From Peronospora farinosa (lineage: Eukaryota > Oomycota > Peronosporomycetes > Peronosporales > Peronosporaceae): DNA of 64,000 nt. Under the pieces are notes generated by a model. It was not told where the DNA came from and did not search any database. It saw only the letters and a program-made list of their open reading frames with translations. Each line of letters starts with the position of its first letter. The first letter of the stretch is position 1. The position numbers and the translations under genes are program-made. Positions 32,529-46,296 of the stretch are shown in pieces. The stretch spans positions 496,001-560,000 of the forward strand of contig CANTFK010000990.1 of the NCBI GenBank assembly GCA_947646735.1. Reading direction: 5' to 3'.

Positions 32529-33447
32529 GTGCTATGCACCTTTTGCACACAACCCCACACATCTCACCACCAACGCAGGTCCACCGCACCCGTCGGTGCG
32601 TGACAGCGCACGGCAAGAACTGCGCATGCTCAGCTGCTGCTTTCAGGGATTTTTGCTGCCCTCTACCCTTACTGCTAACTTTATCCTTCAATTAGGTGGA
32701 CAAACAGCCCTGTTCGGTTTAGGCCTGACTCAGAGTTGCCCACCGATCGTCTCGTAGCAACGTTACTTGGTCACCAATGACCTGCTCACAAAGTAGTGGA
32801 GTCGCTGCAATCAAGCTTGGAGGAGACCATTCGTCGCCTTCATGATTTGGATGCGTGAAGTATAATAGGAGCTTCGCATGGGCATCGTGTCCGTCAATAC
32901 GCTGTCCAACCGTTAATATTGGCACGCAAATGGGATGTCCTTGTATCAGTGATAGGTTTGGGTGAGGCGACGCTAGTCATAGCTCGTTCAGTCACACTTT
33001 CGCACCGAGTAATGGTCTGAAAATGGCAAACAAAGCGTCTGCTTTGCACGCACTTCCATGGAAAATGTACTATCAGATCGTTAAATGGGTGGGTATCGTA
33101 GGAATAGACAGCTCGTCGGCGAAAGAATGAGCAAGCAGCTTACGAGCGATTCTGGCGATGGTTTCTAGATTTCAAAAGCTTTGTGATGCGGTCGTGAGCG
33201 GCGTTGTGCGCTAGCAATGGTTGGTGTGACTAATTGCCTCTATAACTTAATATGATTGACTCAAGTTTACAGTGGTCTACAGAGCGAATAAGAGGCTCAC
33301 GACGCAATGAGTAGGACCAGTATGGAAGTGCAACATGTGCTTAAGTGGTGAGCGAGCAGGAATACGTGGTGTAGTTTTGTGGGCGTGTATGGTTATTGGG
33401 TATGTGTATTGTTGTTGTTTGTGGGTAGGTGTTGCGGTTAGATTAGC

Positions 33448-33519
33448 GGCCTAGTGGTCTAGTGGTATGATTCTCGCTTTGGGTGTGAGAAATCCCGGTT
33501 TCGATCACCGGCTGGGCCC
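33448..33519 (+). tRNA. tRNA-Pro(UGG), array copy 6
   Basis: Positions 45-46 are AA; T loop TTCGATC. Confidence 0.88.
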
Positions 33520-34438
33520 GTGCTATGCACCTTTTGCACACAACCCCACACATCTCACCACCAACGCAGGTCCACCGCACCCGTCGGTGCGTGACAGCGC
33601 ACGGCAAGAACTGCGCATGCTCAGCTGCTGCTTTCAGGGATTTTTGCTGCCCTCTACCCTTACTGCTAAATTAATCCTTCAATTAGGTGGACAAACAGCC
33701 CTGTTCGGTTTAGGCCTGACTCAGAGTTGCCCACCGATCGTCTCGTAGCAACGTTACTTGGTCACCAATGACCTGCTCACAAAGTAGTGGAGTCGCTGCA
33801 ATCAAGCTTGGAGGAGACCATTCGTCGCCTTCATGATTTGGATGCGTGAAGTATAATAGGAGCTTCGCATGGGCATCGTGTCCGTCAATACGCTGTCCAA
33901 CCGTTAATATTGGCACGCAAATGGGATGTCCTTGTATCAGTGATAGGTTTGGGTGAGGCGACGCTAGTCATAGCTCGTTCAGTCACACTTTCGCACCGAG
34001 TAATGGTCTGAAAATGGCAAACAAAGCGTCTGCTTTGCACGCACTTCCATGGAAAATGTACTATCAGATCGTTAAATGGGTGGGTATCGTAGGAATAGAC
34101 AGCTCGTCGGCGAAAGAATGAGCAAGCAGCTTACGAGCGATTCTGGCGATGGTTTCTAGATTTCAAAAGCTTTGTGATGCGGTCGTGAGCGGCGTTGTGC
34201 GCTAGCAATGGTTGGTGTGACTAATTGCCTCTATAACTTAATATGATTGACTCAAGTTTACAGTGGTCTACAGAGCGAATAAGAGGCTCACGACGCAATG
34301 AGTAGGACCAGTATGGAAGTGCAACATGTGCTTAAGTGGTGAGCGAGCAGGAATACGTGGTGTAGTTTTGTGGGCGTGTATGGTTATTGGGTATGTGTAT
34401 TGTTGTTGTTTGTGGGTAGGTGTTGCGGTTAGATTAGC

Positions 34439-34510
34439 GGCCTAGTGGTCTAGTGGTATGATTCTCGCTTTGGGTGTGAGAAATCCCGGTTTCGATCACC
34501 GGCTGGGCCC
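34439..34510 (+). tRNA. tRNA-Pro(UGG), array copy 7
   Basis: Positions 45-46 are AA; T loop TTCGATC. Confidence 0.88.
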
Positions 34511-35429
34511 GTGCTATGCACCTTTTGCACACAACCCCACACATCTCACCACCAACGCAGGTCCACCGCACCCGTCGGTGCGTGACAGCGCACGGCAAGA
34601 ACTGCGCATGCTCAGCTGCTGCTTTCAGGGATTTTTGCTGCCCTCTACCCTTACTGCTAAATTTATCCTTCAATTAGGTGGACAAACAGCCCTGTTCGGT
34701 TTAGGCCTGACTCAGAGTTGCCCACCGATCGTCTCGTAGCAACGTTACTTGGTCACCAATGACCTGCTCACAAAGTAGTGGAGTCGCTGCAATCAAGCTT
34801 GGAGGAGACCATTCGTCGCCTTCATGATTTGGATGCGTGAAGTATAATAGGAGCTTCGCATGGGCATCGTGTCCGTCAATACGCTGTCCAACCGTTAATA
34901 TTGGCACGCAAATGGGATGTCCTTGTATCAGTGATAGGTTTGGGTGAGGCGACGCTAGTCATAGCTCGTTCAGTCACACTTTCGCACCGAGTAATGGTCT
35001 GAAAATGGCAAACAAAGCGTCTGCTTTGCACGCACTTCCATGGAAAATGTACTATCAGATCGTTAAATGGGTGGGTATCGTAGGAATAGACAGCTCGTCG
35101 GCGAAAGAATGAGCAAGCAGATTACGAGCGATTCTGGCGATGGTTTCTAGATTTCAAAAGCTTTGTGATGCGGTCGTGAGCGGCGTTGTGCGCTAGCAAT
35201 GGTTGGTGTGACTAATTGCCTCTATAACTTAATATGATTGACTCAAGTTTACAGTGGTCTACAGAGCGAATAAGAGGCTCACGACGCAATGAGTAGGACC
35301 AGTATGGAAGTGCAACATGTGCTTAAGTGGTGAGCGAGCAGGAATACGTGGTGTAGTTTTGTGGGCGTGTATGGTTATTGGGTATGTGTATTGTTGTTGT
35401 TTGTGGGTAGGTGTTGCGGTTAGATTAGC

Positions 35430-35501
35430 GGCCTAGTGGTCTAGTGGTATGATTCTCGCTTTGGGTGTGAGAAATCCCGGTTTCGATCACCGGCTGGGCC
35501 C
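35430..35501 (+). tRNA. tRNA-Pro(UGG), array copy 8
   Basis: Positions 45-46 are AA; T loop TTCGATC. Confidence 0.88.
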
Positions 35502-36420
35502 GTGCTATGCACCTTTTGCACACAACCCCACACATCTCACCACCAACGCAGGTCCACCGCACCCGTCGGTGCGTGACAGCGCACGGCAAGAACTGCGCAT
35601 GCTCAGCTGCTGCTTTCAGGGATTTTTGCTGCCCTCTACCCTTACTGCTAAATTTATCCTTCAATTAGGTGGACAAACAGCCCTGTTCGGTTTAGGCCTG
35701 ACTCAGAGTTGCCCACCGATCGTCTCGTAGCAACGTTACTTGGTCACCAATGACCTGCTCACAAAGTAGTGGAGTCGCTGCAATCAAGCTTGGAGGAGAC
35801 CATTCGTCGCCTTCATGATTTGGATGCGTGAAGTATAATAGGAGCTTCGCATGGGCATCGTGTCCGTCAATACGCTGTCCAACCGTTAATATTGGCACGC
35901 AAATGGGATGTCCTTGTATCAGTGATAGGTTTGGGTGAGGCGACGCTAGTCATAGCTCGTTCAGTCACACTTTCGCACCGAGTAATGGTCTGAAAATGGC
36001 AAACAAAGCGTCTGCTTTGCACGCACTTCCATGGAAAATGTACTATCAGATCGTTAAATGGGTGGGTATCGTAGGAATAGACAGCTCGTCGGCGAAAGAA
36101 TGAGCAAGCAGCTTACGAGCGATTCTGGCGATGGTTTCTAGATTTCAAAAGCTTTGTGATGCGGTCGTGAGCGGCGTTGTGCGCTAGCAATGGTTGGTGT
36201 GACTAATTGCCTCTATAACTTAATATGATTGACTCAAGTTTACAGTGGTCTACAGAGCGAATAAGAGGCTCACGACGCAATGAGTAGGACCAGTATGGAA
36301 GTGCAACATGTGCTTAAGTGGTGAGCGAGCAGGAATACGTGGTGTAGTTTTGTGGGCGTGTATGGTTATTGGGTATGTGTATTGTTGTTGTTTGTGGGTA
36401 GGTGTTGCGGTTAGATTAGC

Positions 36421-36492
36421 GGCCTAGTGGTCTAGTGGTATGATTCTCGCTTTGGGTGTGAGAAATCCCGGTTTCGATCACCGGCTGGGCCC
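36421..36492 (+). tRNA. tRNA-Pro(UGG), array copy 9
   Basis: Positions 45-46 are AA; T loop TTCGATC. Confidence 0.88.
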
Positions 36493-37411
36493 GTGCTATG
36501 CACCTTTTGCACACAACCCCACACATCTCACCACCAACGCAGGTCCACCGCACCCGTCGGTGCGTGACAGCGCACGGCAAGAACTGCGCATGCTCAGCTG
36601 CTGCTTTCAGGGATTTTTGCTGCCCTCTACCCTTACTGCTAAATTAATCCTTCAATTAGGTGGACAAACAGCCCTGTTCGGTTTAGGCCTGACTCAGAGT
36701 TGCCCACCGATCGTCTCGTAGCAACGTTACTTGGTCACCAATGACCTGCTCACAAAGTAGTGGAGTCGCTGCAATCAAGCTTGGAGGAGACCATTCGTCG
36801 CCTTCATGATTTGGATGCGTGAAGTATAATAGGAGCTTCGCATGGGCATCGTGTCCGTCAATACGCTGTCCAACCGTTAATATTGGCACGCAAATGGGAT
36901 GTCCTTGTATCAGTGATAGGTTTGGGTGAGGCGACGCTAGTCATAGCTCGTTCAGTCACACTTTCGCACCGAGTAATGGTCTGAAAATGGCAAACAAAGC
37001 GTCTGCTTTGCACGCACTTCCATGGAAAATGTACTATCAGATCGTTAAATGGGTGGGTATCGTAGGAATAGACAGCTCGTCGGCGAAAGAATGAGCAAGC
37101 AGCTTACGAGCGATTCTGGCGATGGTTTCTAGATTTCAAAAGCTTTGTGATGCGGTCGTGAGCGGCGTTGTGCGCTAGCAATGGTTGGTGTGACTAATTG
37201 CCTCTATAACTTAATATGATTGACTCAAGTTTACAGTGGTCTACAGAGCGAATAAGAGGCTCACGACGCAATGAGTAGGACCAGTATGGAAGTGCAACAT
37301 GTGCTTAAGTGGTGAGCGAGCAGGAATACGTGGTGTAGTTTTGTGGGCGTGTATGGTTATTGGGTATGTGTATTGTTGTTGTTTGTGGGTAGGTGTTGCG
37401 GTTAGATTAGC

Positions 37412-37483
37412 GGCCTAGTGGTCTAGTGGTATGATTCTCGCTTTGGGTGTGAGATATCCCGGTTTCGATCACCGGCTGGGCCC
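37412..37483 (+). tRNA. tRNA-Pro(UGG), array copy 10
   Basis: First copy with TA at positions 45-46; otherwise as copy 1. Confidence 0.88.
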
Positions 37484-38402
37484 GTGCTATGCACCTTTTG
37501 CACACAACCCCACACATCTCACCACCAACGCAGGTCCACCGCACCCGTCGGTGCGTGACAGCGCACGGCAAGAACTGCGCATGCTCAGCTGCTGCTTTCA
37601 GGGATTTTTGCTGCCCTCTACCCTTACTGCTAACTTTATCCTACAATTAGGTGGACAAACAGCCCTGTTCGGTTTAGGCCTGACTCAGAGTTGCCCACCG
37701 ATCGTCTCGTAGCAACGTTACTTGGTCACCAATGACCTGCTCACAAAGTAGTGGAGTCGCTGCAATCAAGCTTGGAGGAGACCATTCGTCGCCTTCATGA
37801 TTTGGATGCGTGAAGTATAATAGGAGCTTCGCATGGGCATCGTGTCCGTCAATACGCTGTCCAACCGTTAATATTGGCACGCAAATGGGATGTCCTTGTA
37901 TCAGTGATAGGTTTGGGTGAGGCGACGCTAGTCATAGCTCGTTCAGTCACACTTTCGCACCGAGTAATGGTCTGAAAATGGCAAACAAAGCGTCTGCTTT
38001 GCACGCACTTCCATGGAAAATGTACTATCAGATCGTTAAATGGGTGGGTATCGTAGGAATAGACAGCTCGTCGGCGAAAGAATGAGCAAGCAGCTTACGA
38101 GCGATTCTGGCGATGGTTTCTAGATTTCAAAAGCTTTGTGATGCGGTCGTGAGCGGCGTTGTGCGCTAGCAATGGTTGGTGTGACTAATTGCCTCTATAA
38201 CTTAATATGATTGACTCAAGTTTACAGTGGTCTACAGAGCGAATAAGAGGCTCACGACGCAATGAGTAGGACCAGTATGGAAGTGCAACATGTGCTTAAG
38301 TGGTGAGCGAGCAGGAATACGTGGTGTAGTTTTGTGGGCGTGTATGGTTATTGGGTATGTGTATTGTTGTTGTTTGTGGGTAGGTGTTGCGGTTAGATTA
38401 GC

Positions 38403-38474
38403 GGCCTAGTGGTCTAGTGGTATGATTCTCGCTTTGGGTGTGAGATATCCCGGTTTCGATCACCGGCTGGGCCC
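38403..38474 (+). tRNA. tRNA-Pro(UGG), array copy 11
   Basis: Positions 45-46 are TA. Confidence 0.88.
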
Positions 38475-39392
38475 GTGCTATGCACCTTTTGCACACAACC
38501 CCACACATCTCACCACCAACGCAGGTCCACCGCACCCGTCGGTGCGTGACAGCGCACGGCAAGAACTGCGCATGCTCAGCTGCTGCTTTCAGGGATTTTT
38601 GCTGCCCTCTACCCTTACTGCTAAATTAATCCTTCAATTAGGTGGACAAACAGCCCTGTTCGGTTTAGGCCTGACTCAGAGTTGCCCACCGATCGTCTCG
38701 TAGCAACGTTACTTGGTCACCAATGACCTGCTCACAAAGTAGTGGAGTCGCTGCAATCAAGCTTGGAGGAGACCATTCGTCGCCTTCATGATTTGGATGC
38801 GTGAAGTATAATAGGAGCTTCGCATGGGCATCGTGCCGTCAATACGCTGTCCAACCGTTAATATTGGCACGCAAATGGGATGTCCTTGTATCAGTGATAG
38901 GTTTGGGTGAGGCGACGCTAGTCATAGCTCGTTCAGTCACACTTTCGCACCGAGTAATGGTCTGAAAATGGCAAACAAAGCGTCTGCTTTGCACGCACTT
39001 CCATGGAAAATGTACTATCAGATCGTTAAATGGGTGGGTATCGTAGGAATAGACAGCTCGTCGGCGAAAGAATGAGCAAGCAGCTTACGAGCGATTCTGG
39101 CGATGGTTTCTAGATTTCAAAAGCTTTGTGATGCGGTCGTGAGCGGCGTTGTGCGCTAGCAATGGTTGGTGTGACTAATTGCCTCTATAACTTAATATGA
39201 TTGACTCAAGTTTACAGTGGTCTACAGAGCGAATAAGAGGCTCACGACGCAATGAGTAGGACCAGTATGGAAGTGCAACATGTGCTTAAGTGGTGAGCGA
39301 GCAGGAATACGTGGTGTAGTTTTGTGGGCGTGTATGGTTATTGGGTATGTGTATTGTTGTTGTTTGTGGGTAGGTGTTGCGGTTAGATTAGC

Positions 39393-39464
39393 GGCCTAGT
39401 GGTCTAGTGGTATGATTCTCGCTTTGGGTGTGAGATATCCCGGTTTCGATCACCGGCTGGGCCC
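39393..39464 (+). tRNA. tRNA-Pro(UGG), array copy 12
   Basis: Positions 45-46 are TA. Confidence 0.88.
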
Positions 39465-40383
39465 GTGCTATGCACCTTTTGCACACAACCCCACACATCT
39501 CACCACCAACGCAGGTCCACCGCACCCGTCGGTGCGTGACAGCGCACGGCAAGAACTGCGCATGCTCAGCTGCTGCTTTCAGGGATTTTTGCTGCCCTCT
39601 ACCCTTACTGCTAAATCAATCCTTCAATTAGGTGGACAAACAGCCCTGTTCGGTTTAGGCCTGACTCAGAGTTGCCCACCGATCGTCTCGTAGCAACGTT
39701 ACTTGGTCACCAATGACCTGCTCACAAAGTAGTGGAGTCGCTGCAATCAAGCTTGGAGGAGACCATTCGTCGCCTTCATGATTTGGATGCGTGAAGTATA
39801 ATAGGAGCTTCGCATGGGCATCGTGTCCGTCAATACGCTGTCCAACCGTTAATATTGGCACGCAAATGGGATGTCCTTGTATCAGTGATAGGTTTGGGTG
39901 AGGCGACGCTAGTCATAGCTCGTTCAGTCACACTTTCGCACCGAGTAATGGTCTGAAAATGGCAAACAAAGCGTCTGCTTTGCACGCACTTCCATGGAAA
40001 ATGTACTATCAGATCGTTAAATGGGTGGGTATCGTAGGAATAGACAGCTCGTCGGCGAAAGAATGAGCAAGCAGCTTACGAGCGATTCTGGCGATGGTTT
40101 CTAGATTTCAAAAGCTTTGTGATGCGGTCGTGAGCGGCGTTGTGCGCTAGCAATGGTTGGTGTGACTAATTGCCTCTATAACTTAATATGATTGACTCAA
40201 GTTTACAGTGGTCTACAGAGCGAATAAGAGGCTCACGACGCAATGAGTAGGACCAGTATGGAAGTGCAACATGTGCTTAAGTGGTGAGCGAGCAGGAATA
40301 CGTGGTGTAGTTTTGTGGGCGTGTATGGTTATTGGGTATGTGTATTGTTGTTGTTTGTGGGTAGGTGTTGCGGTTAGATTAGC

Positions 40384-40455
40384 GGCCTAGTGGTCTAGTG
40401 GTATGATTCTCGCTTTGGGTGTGAGAAATCCCGGTTTCGATCACCGGCTGGGCCC
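40384..40455 (+). tRNA. tRNA-Pro(UGG), array copy 13
   Basis: Positions 45-46 return to AA. Confidence 0.88.
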
Positions 40456-41373
40456 GTGCTATGCACCTTTTGCACACAACCCCACACATCTCACCACCAA
40501 CGCAGGTCCACCGCACCCGTCGGTGCGTGACAGCGCACGGCAAGAACTGCGCATGCTCAGCTGCTGCTTTCAGGGATTTTTGCTGCCCTCTACCCTTACT
40601 GCTAAATTTATCCTTCAATTAGGTGGACAAACAGCCCTGTTCGGTTTAGGCCTGACTCAGAGTTGCCCACCGATCGTCTCGTAGCAACGTTACTTGGTCA
40701 CCAATGACCTGCTCACAAAGTAGTGGAGTCGCTGCAATCAAGCTTGGAGGAGACCATTCGTCGCCTTCATGATTTGGATGCGTGAAGTATAATAGGAGCT
40801 TCGCATGGGCATCGTGCCGTCAATACGCTGTCCAACCGTTAATATTGGCACGCAAATGGGATGTCCTTGTATCAGTGATAGGTTTGGGTGAGGCGACGCT
40901 AGTCATAGCTCGTTCAGTCACACTTTCGCACCGAGTAATGGTCTGAAAATGGCAAACAAAGCGTCTGCTTTGCACGCACTTCCATGGAAAATGTACTATC
41001 AGATCGTTAAATGGGTGGGTATCGTAGGAATAGACAGCTCGTCGGCGAAAGAATGAGCAAGCAGCTTACGAGCGATTCTGGCGATGGTTTCTAGATTTCA
41101 AAAGCTTTGTGATGCGGTCGTGAGCGGCGTTGTGCGCTAGCAATGGTTGGTGTGACTAATTGCCTCTATAACTTAATATGATTGACTCAAGTTTACAGTG
41201 GTCTACAGAGCGAATAAGAGGCTCACGACGCAATGAGTAGGACCAGTATGGAAGTGCAACATGTGCTTAAGTGGTGAGCGAGCAGGAATACGTGGTGTAG
41301 TTTTGTGGGCGTGTATGGTTATTGGGTATGTGTATTGTTGTTGTTTGTGGGTAGGTGTTGCGGTTAGATTAGC

Positions 41374-41445
41374 GGCCTAGTGGTCTAGTGGTATGATTCT
41401 CGCTTTGGGTGTGAGAAGTCCCGGTTTCGATCACCGGCTGGGCCC
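41374..41445 (+). tRNA. tRNA-Pro(UGG), array copy 14
   Basis: Positions 45-46 are AG. The unit that follows carries a private GGTGAACAAAC variant that is shared only with the next unit. Confidence 0.88.
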
Positions 41446-42363
41446 GTGCTATGCACCTTTTGCACACAACCCCACACATCTCACCACCAACGCAGGTCCA
41501 CCGCACCCGTCGGTGCGTGACAGCGCACGGCAAGAACTGCGCATGCTCAGCTGCTGCTTTCAGGGATTTTTGCTGCCCTCTACCCTTACTGCTAAATCAA
41601 TCCTTCAATTAGGTGAACAAACAGCCCTGTTCGGTTTAGGCCTGACTCAGAGTTGCCCACCGATCGTCTCGTAGCAACGTTACTTGGTCACCAATGACCT
41701 GCTCACAAAGTAGTGGAGTCGCTGCAATCAAGCTTGGAGGAGACCATTCGTCGCCTTCATGATTTGGATGCGTGAAGTATAATAGGAGCTTCGCATGGGC
41801 ATCGTGCCGTCAATACGCTGTCCAACCGTTAATATTGGCACGCAAATGGGATGTCCTTGTATCAGTGATAGGTTTGGGTGAGGCGACGCTAGTCATAGCT
41901 CGTTCAGTCACACTTTCGCACCGAGTAATGGTCTGAAAATGGCAAACAAAGCGTCTGCTTTGCACGCACTTCCATGGAAAATGTACTATCAGATCGTTAA
42001 ATGGGTGGGTATCGTAGGAATAGACAGCTCGTCGGCGAAAGAATGAGCAAGCAGCTTACGAGCGATTCTGGCGATGGTTTCTAGATTTCAAAAGCTTTGT
42101 GATGCGGTCGTGAGCGGCGTTGTGCGCTAGCAATGGTTGGTGTGACTAATTGCCTCTATAACTTAATATGATTGACTCAAGTTTACAGTGGTCTACAGAG
42201 CGAATAAGAGGCTCACGACGCAATGAGTAGGACCAGTATGGAAGTGCAACATGTGCTTAAGTGGTGAGCGAGCAGGAATACGTGGTGTAGTTTTGTGGGC
42301 GTGTATGGTTATTGGGTATGTGTATTGTTGTTGTTTGTGGGTAGGTGTTGCGGTTAGATTAGC

Positions 42364-42435
42364 GGCCTAGTGGTCTAGTGGTATGATTCTCGCTTTGGGT
42401 GTGAGAAGTCCCGGTTTCGATCACCGGCTGGGCCC
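42364..42435 (+). tRNA. tRNA-Pro(UGG), array copy 15
   Basis: Positions 45-46 are AG. The unit looks like a recent duplicate of copy 14 (same GGTGAACAAAC variant). Confidence 0.88.
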
Positions 42436-43353
42436 GTGCTATGCACCTTTTGCACACAACCCCACACATCTCACCACCAACGCAGGTCCACCGCACCCGT
42501 CGGTGCGTGACAGCGCACGGCAAGAACTGCGCATGCTCAGCTGCTGCTTTCAGGGATTTTTGCTGCCCTCTACCCTTACTGCTAAATCAATCCTTCAATT
42601 AGGTGAACAAACAGCCCTGTTCGGTTTAGGCCTGACTCAGAGTTGCCCACCGATCGTCTCGTAGCAACGTTACTTGGTCACCAATGACCTGCTCACAAAG
42701 TAGTGGAGTCGCTGCAATCAAGCTTGGAGGAGACCATTCGTCGCCTTCATGATTTGGATGCGTGAAGTATAATAGGAGCTTCGCATGGGCATCGTGCCGT
42801 CAATACGCTGTCCAACCGTTAATATTGGCACGCAAATGGGATGTCCTTGTATCAGTGATAGGTTTGGGTGAGGCGACGCTAGTCATAGCTCGTTCAGTCA
42901 CACTTTCGCACCGAGTAATGGTCTGAAAATGGCAAACAAAGCGTCTGCTTTGCACGCACTTCCATGGAAAATGTACTATCAGATCGTTAAATGGGTGGGT
43001 ATCGTAGGAATAGACAGCTCGTCGGCGAAAGAATGAGCAAGCAGCTTACGAGCGATTCTGGCGATGGTTTCTAGATTTCAAAAGCTTTGTGATGCGGTCG
43101 TGAGCGGCGTTGTGCGCTAGCAATGGTTGGTGTGACTAATTGCCTCTATAACTTAATATGATTGACTCAAGTTTACAGTGGTCTACAGAGCGAATAAGAG
43201 GCTCACGACGCAATGAGTAGGACCAGTATGGAAGTGCAACATGTGCTTAAGTGGTGAGCGAGCAGGAATACGTGGTGTAGTTTTGTGGGCGTGTATGGTT
43301 ATTGGGTATGTGTATTGTTGTTGTTTGTGGGTAGGTGTTGCGGTTAGGTTAGC

Positions 43354-43425
43354 GGCCTAGTGGTCTAGTGGTATGATTCTCGCTTTGGGTGTGAGAAGTC
43401 CCGGTTTCGATCACCGGCTGGGCCC
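43354..43425 (+). tRNA. tRNA-Pro(UGG), array copy 16
   Basis: Positions 45-46 are AG. Its downstream unit begins to show variants typical of the divergent block (CTGCTAACAAAG, GTGGGTGTGTATC). Confidence 0.88.
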
Positions 43426-44344
43426 GTGCTATGCACCTTTTGCACACAACCCCACACATCTCACCACCAACGCAGGTCCACCGCACCCGTCGGTGCGTGA
43501 CAGCGCACGGCAAGAACTGCGCATGCTCAGCTGCTGCTTTCAGGGATTTTTGCTGCCCTCTACCCTTACTGCTAAATCAATCCTTCAATTAGGTGGACAA
43601 ACAGCCCTGTTCGGTTTAGGCCTGACTCAGAGTTGCCCACCGATCGTCTCGTAGCAACGTTACTTGGTCACCAATGACCTGCTAACAAAGTAGTGGAGTT
43701 GCTGCAATCAAGCTTGGAGGAGACCATTCGTCGCCTTCATGATTTGGATGCGTGAAGTATAATAGGAGCTTCGCATGGGCATCGTGCCGTCAATACGCTG
43801 TCCAACCGTTAATATTGGCACGCAAATGGGATGTCCTTGTATCAGTGATAGGTTTGGGTGAGGCGACGCTAGTCATAGCTCGTTCAGTCACACTTTCGCA
43901 CCGAGTAATGGTCTGAAAATGGCAAACAAAGCGTCTGCTTTGCACGCACTTCCATGGAAAATGTACTATCAGATCGTTAAGTGGGTGTGTATCGTAGGAA
44001 TAGACAGCTCGTCGGCGAAAGAATGAGCAAGCAGATTACGAGCGATTCTGGCGATGGTTTCTAGATTCCAAAAGCTTTGTGATGCGGTCGTGAGCGGCGT
44101 TGTGCGCTAGCAATGGTTGGTGTGACTAATTGCCTCTATAACTTAATATGATTGACTCAAGTTTACAGTGGTCTACAGAGCGAATAAGAGGCTCACGACG
44201 CAATGAGTAGGACCAGTATGGAAGTGCAACATGTGCTTAAGTGGTGAGCGAGCAGGAAGACGTGGTGTAGTTTTGTGGGCGTGTATGTGTTATTGGGTAT
44301 GTGTATTGTTGTTGTTTGTGGGTAGGTGTTGCGGTTAGGTTAGC

Positions 44345-44416
44345 GGCCTAGTGGTCTAGTGGTATGATTCTCGCTTTGGGTGTGAGAGGTCCCGGTTTCG
44401 ATCACCGGCTGGGCCC
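44345..44416 (+). tRNA. tRNA-Pro(UGG), array copy 17
   Basis: Positions 45-46 are GG, as in typical eukaryotic tRNA-Pro, so this may be the ancestral form. T loop TTCGATC. It begins the divergent block. Confidence 0.87.
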
Positions 44417-45347
44417 GTGCTTTGCACCTTTTGCACACAACCTCACACATCTCACCGCCTACGCAGGTCCACCGCACCCGTCGGTGCGTGACAGCGCACG
44501 GCAAGCTGAGCATGCTAAGCTGCTGCTTTCAGGATTTTTTTCTGCTCTACCCTTACTGCTAACTTTATCCTACAATTAGATGGACAAACAGCCCTGTTCG
44601 GTTTAGGCCTGACTCAGAGTTGCCCACCGATCGTCTCGTAGCAACGTTACTTGGTCACCAATGACCTGCTAACAAAGTAGTGGAGTTGCTGCAATCAAGC
44701 TTGGAGGAGACCATTCGTCGCCTTCATTATTTGGATGCGTGAAGTATAATAGGAGCTTCGCATGGGCATCGTGCCGTCAATACGCTGTCCAACCGTTAAT
44801 ATTGGCACGCAAATGGGATGTCCTTGTATCAGTGATAGGTTTGGGTGAGGCGCCGCTAGTCATAGCTCGTTCAGTCACACTTTCGCACCGAGTAATGGTT
44901 TGAAAATGGCAAACAAAGCGTCTGCTTTGCACGCACTTCCATGGAAAATGTACTATCAGATCGTTAAGTGGGTGTGTATCGTAGGAATAGACAGCTCGTC
45001 GGCGAAAGAATGAGCAAGCAGATTACGAGCGATTCTGGCGATGGTTTCTAGATGCCAAAAGCTTGTGATGCGGTCGTGAGCGGCGTTGTGCGCTAGCAAT
45101 GGTTGGTGTGACTAATTGCCTCTATAACTTAATATGATTGACTCAAGTTTACAGTGGTCTACAGAGCGAATAAGAGGCTCACGACGCAATGAGTAGGACC
45201 AGTATGGAAGTGCAACATGTGCTTAAGTGGGAGCGAGCAGGAAGACGTGGTGTAGTTTTGTGGGCGTGTATGGTTATTGGGTATGTGTATTGTTATTGGG
45301 TATGTGTATTGTTGTTGTTTGTGGGTAGGTGTTGCGGTTAGGTTAGC

Positions 45348-45419
45348 GGCCTAGTGGTCTAGTGGTATGATTCTCGCTTTGGGTGTGAGAGGTCCCGGTT
45401 TTGATCACCGGCTGGGCCC
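45348..45419 (+). tRNA. tRNA-Pro(UGG), array copy 18, C56 changed
   Basis: Positions 45-46 are GG. The T loop reads TTTGATC, so invariant C56 is T and the G19-C56 tertiary pair and B box are weakened. Probably a tRNA pseudogene. The unit lacks about 120 bp after the terminator. Confidence 0.7.
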
Positions 45420-46224
45420 GTGCTTTGCACCTTTTGCACACAACCTCAACCATTCCATGGACAAACAGCCCTGTTCGGTTTAGGCCTGACTCAGAGTTGC
45501 CCACCGATCGTCTCGTAGCAACGTTACTTGGTCACCAATGACCTGCTAACAAAGTAGTGGAGTTGCTGCAATCAAGCTTGGAGGAGACCATTCGTCGCCT
45601 TCATGATTTGGATGCGTGAAGTATAATAGGAGCTTCGCATGGGCATCGTGCCGTCAATACGCTGTCCAACCGTTAATATTGGCACGCAAATGGGATGTCC
45701 TTGTATCAGTGATAGGTTTGGGTGAGGCGCCGCTAGTCATAGCTCGTTCAGTCACACTTTCGCACCGAGTAATGGTTTGAAAATGGCAAACAAAGCGTCT
45801 GCTTTGCACGCACTTCCATGGAAAATGTACTATCAGATCGTTAAGTGGGTGTGTATCGTAGGAATAGACAGCTCGTCGGCGAAAGAATGAGCAAGCAGAT
45901 TACGAGCGATTCTGGCGATGGTTTCTAGATGCCAAAAGCTTGTGATGCGGTCGTGAGCGGCGTTGTGCGCTAGCAATGGTTGGTGTGACTAATTGCCTTT
46001 ATAACTTAATATGATTGACTCAAGTTTACAGTGGTCTACAGAGCGAATAAGAGGCTCACGACGCAATGAGTAGGACCAGTATGGAAGTGCAACATGTGCT
46101 TAAGTGGTGAGCGAGCAGGAAGACGTGGTGTAGTTTTGTGGGCGTGTATGGTTATTGGGTATGTGTTTGTTATTGGGTATGTGTATTGTTGTTGTTTGTG
46201 GGTAGGTGTTGCGGTTAGGTTAGC

Positions 46225-46296
46225 GGCCTAGTGGTCTAGTGGTATGATTCTCGCTTTGGGTGTGAGAGGTCCCGGTTTTGATCACCGGCTGGGCCC
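46225..46296 (+). tRNA. tRNA-Pro(UGG), array copy 19, C56 changed
   Basis: Positions 45-46 are GG and position 56 is T, as in copy 18. Probably impaired. Confidence 0.7.
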
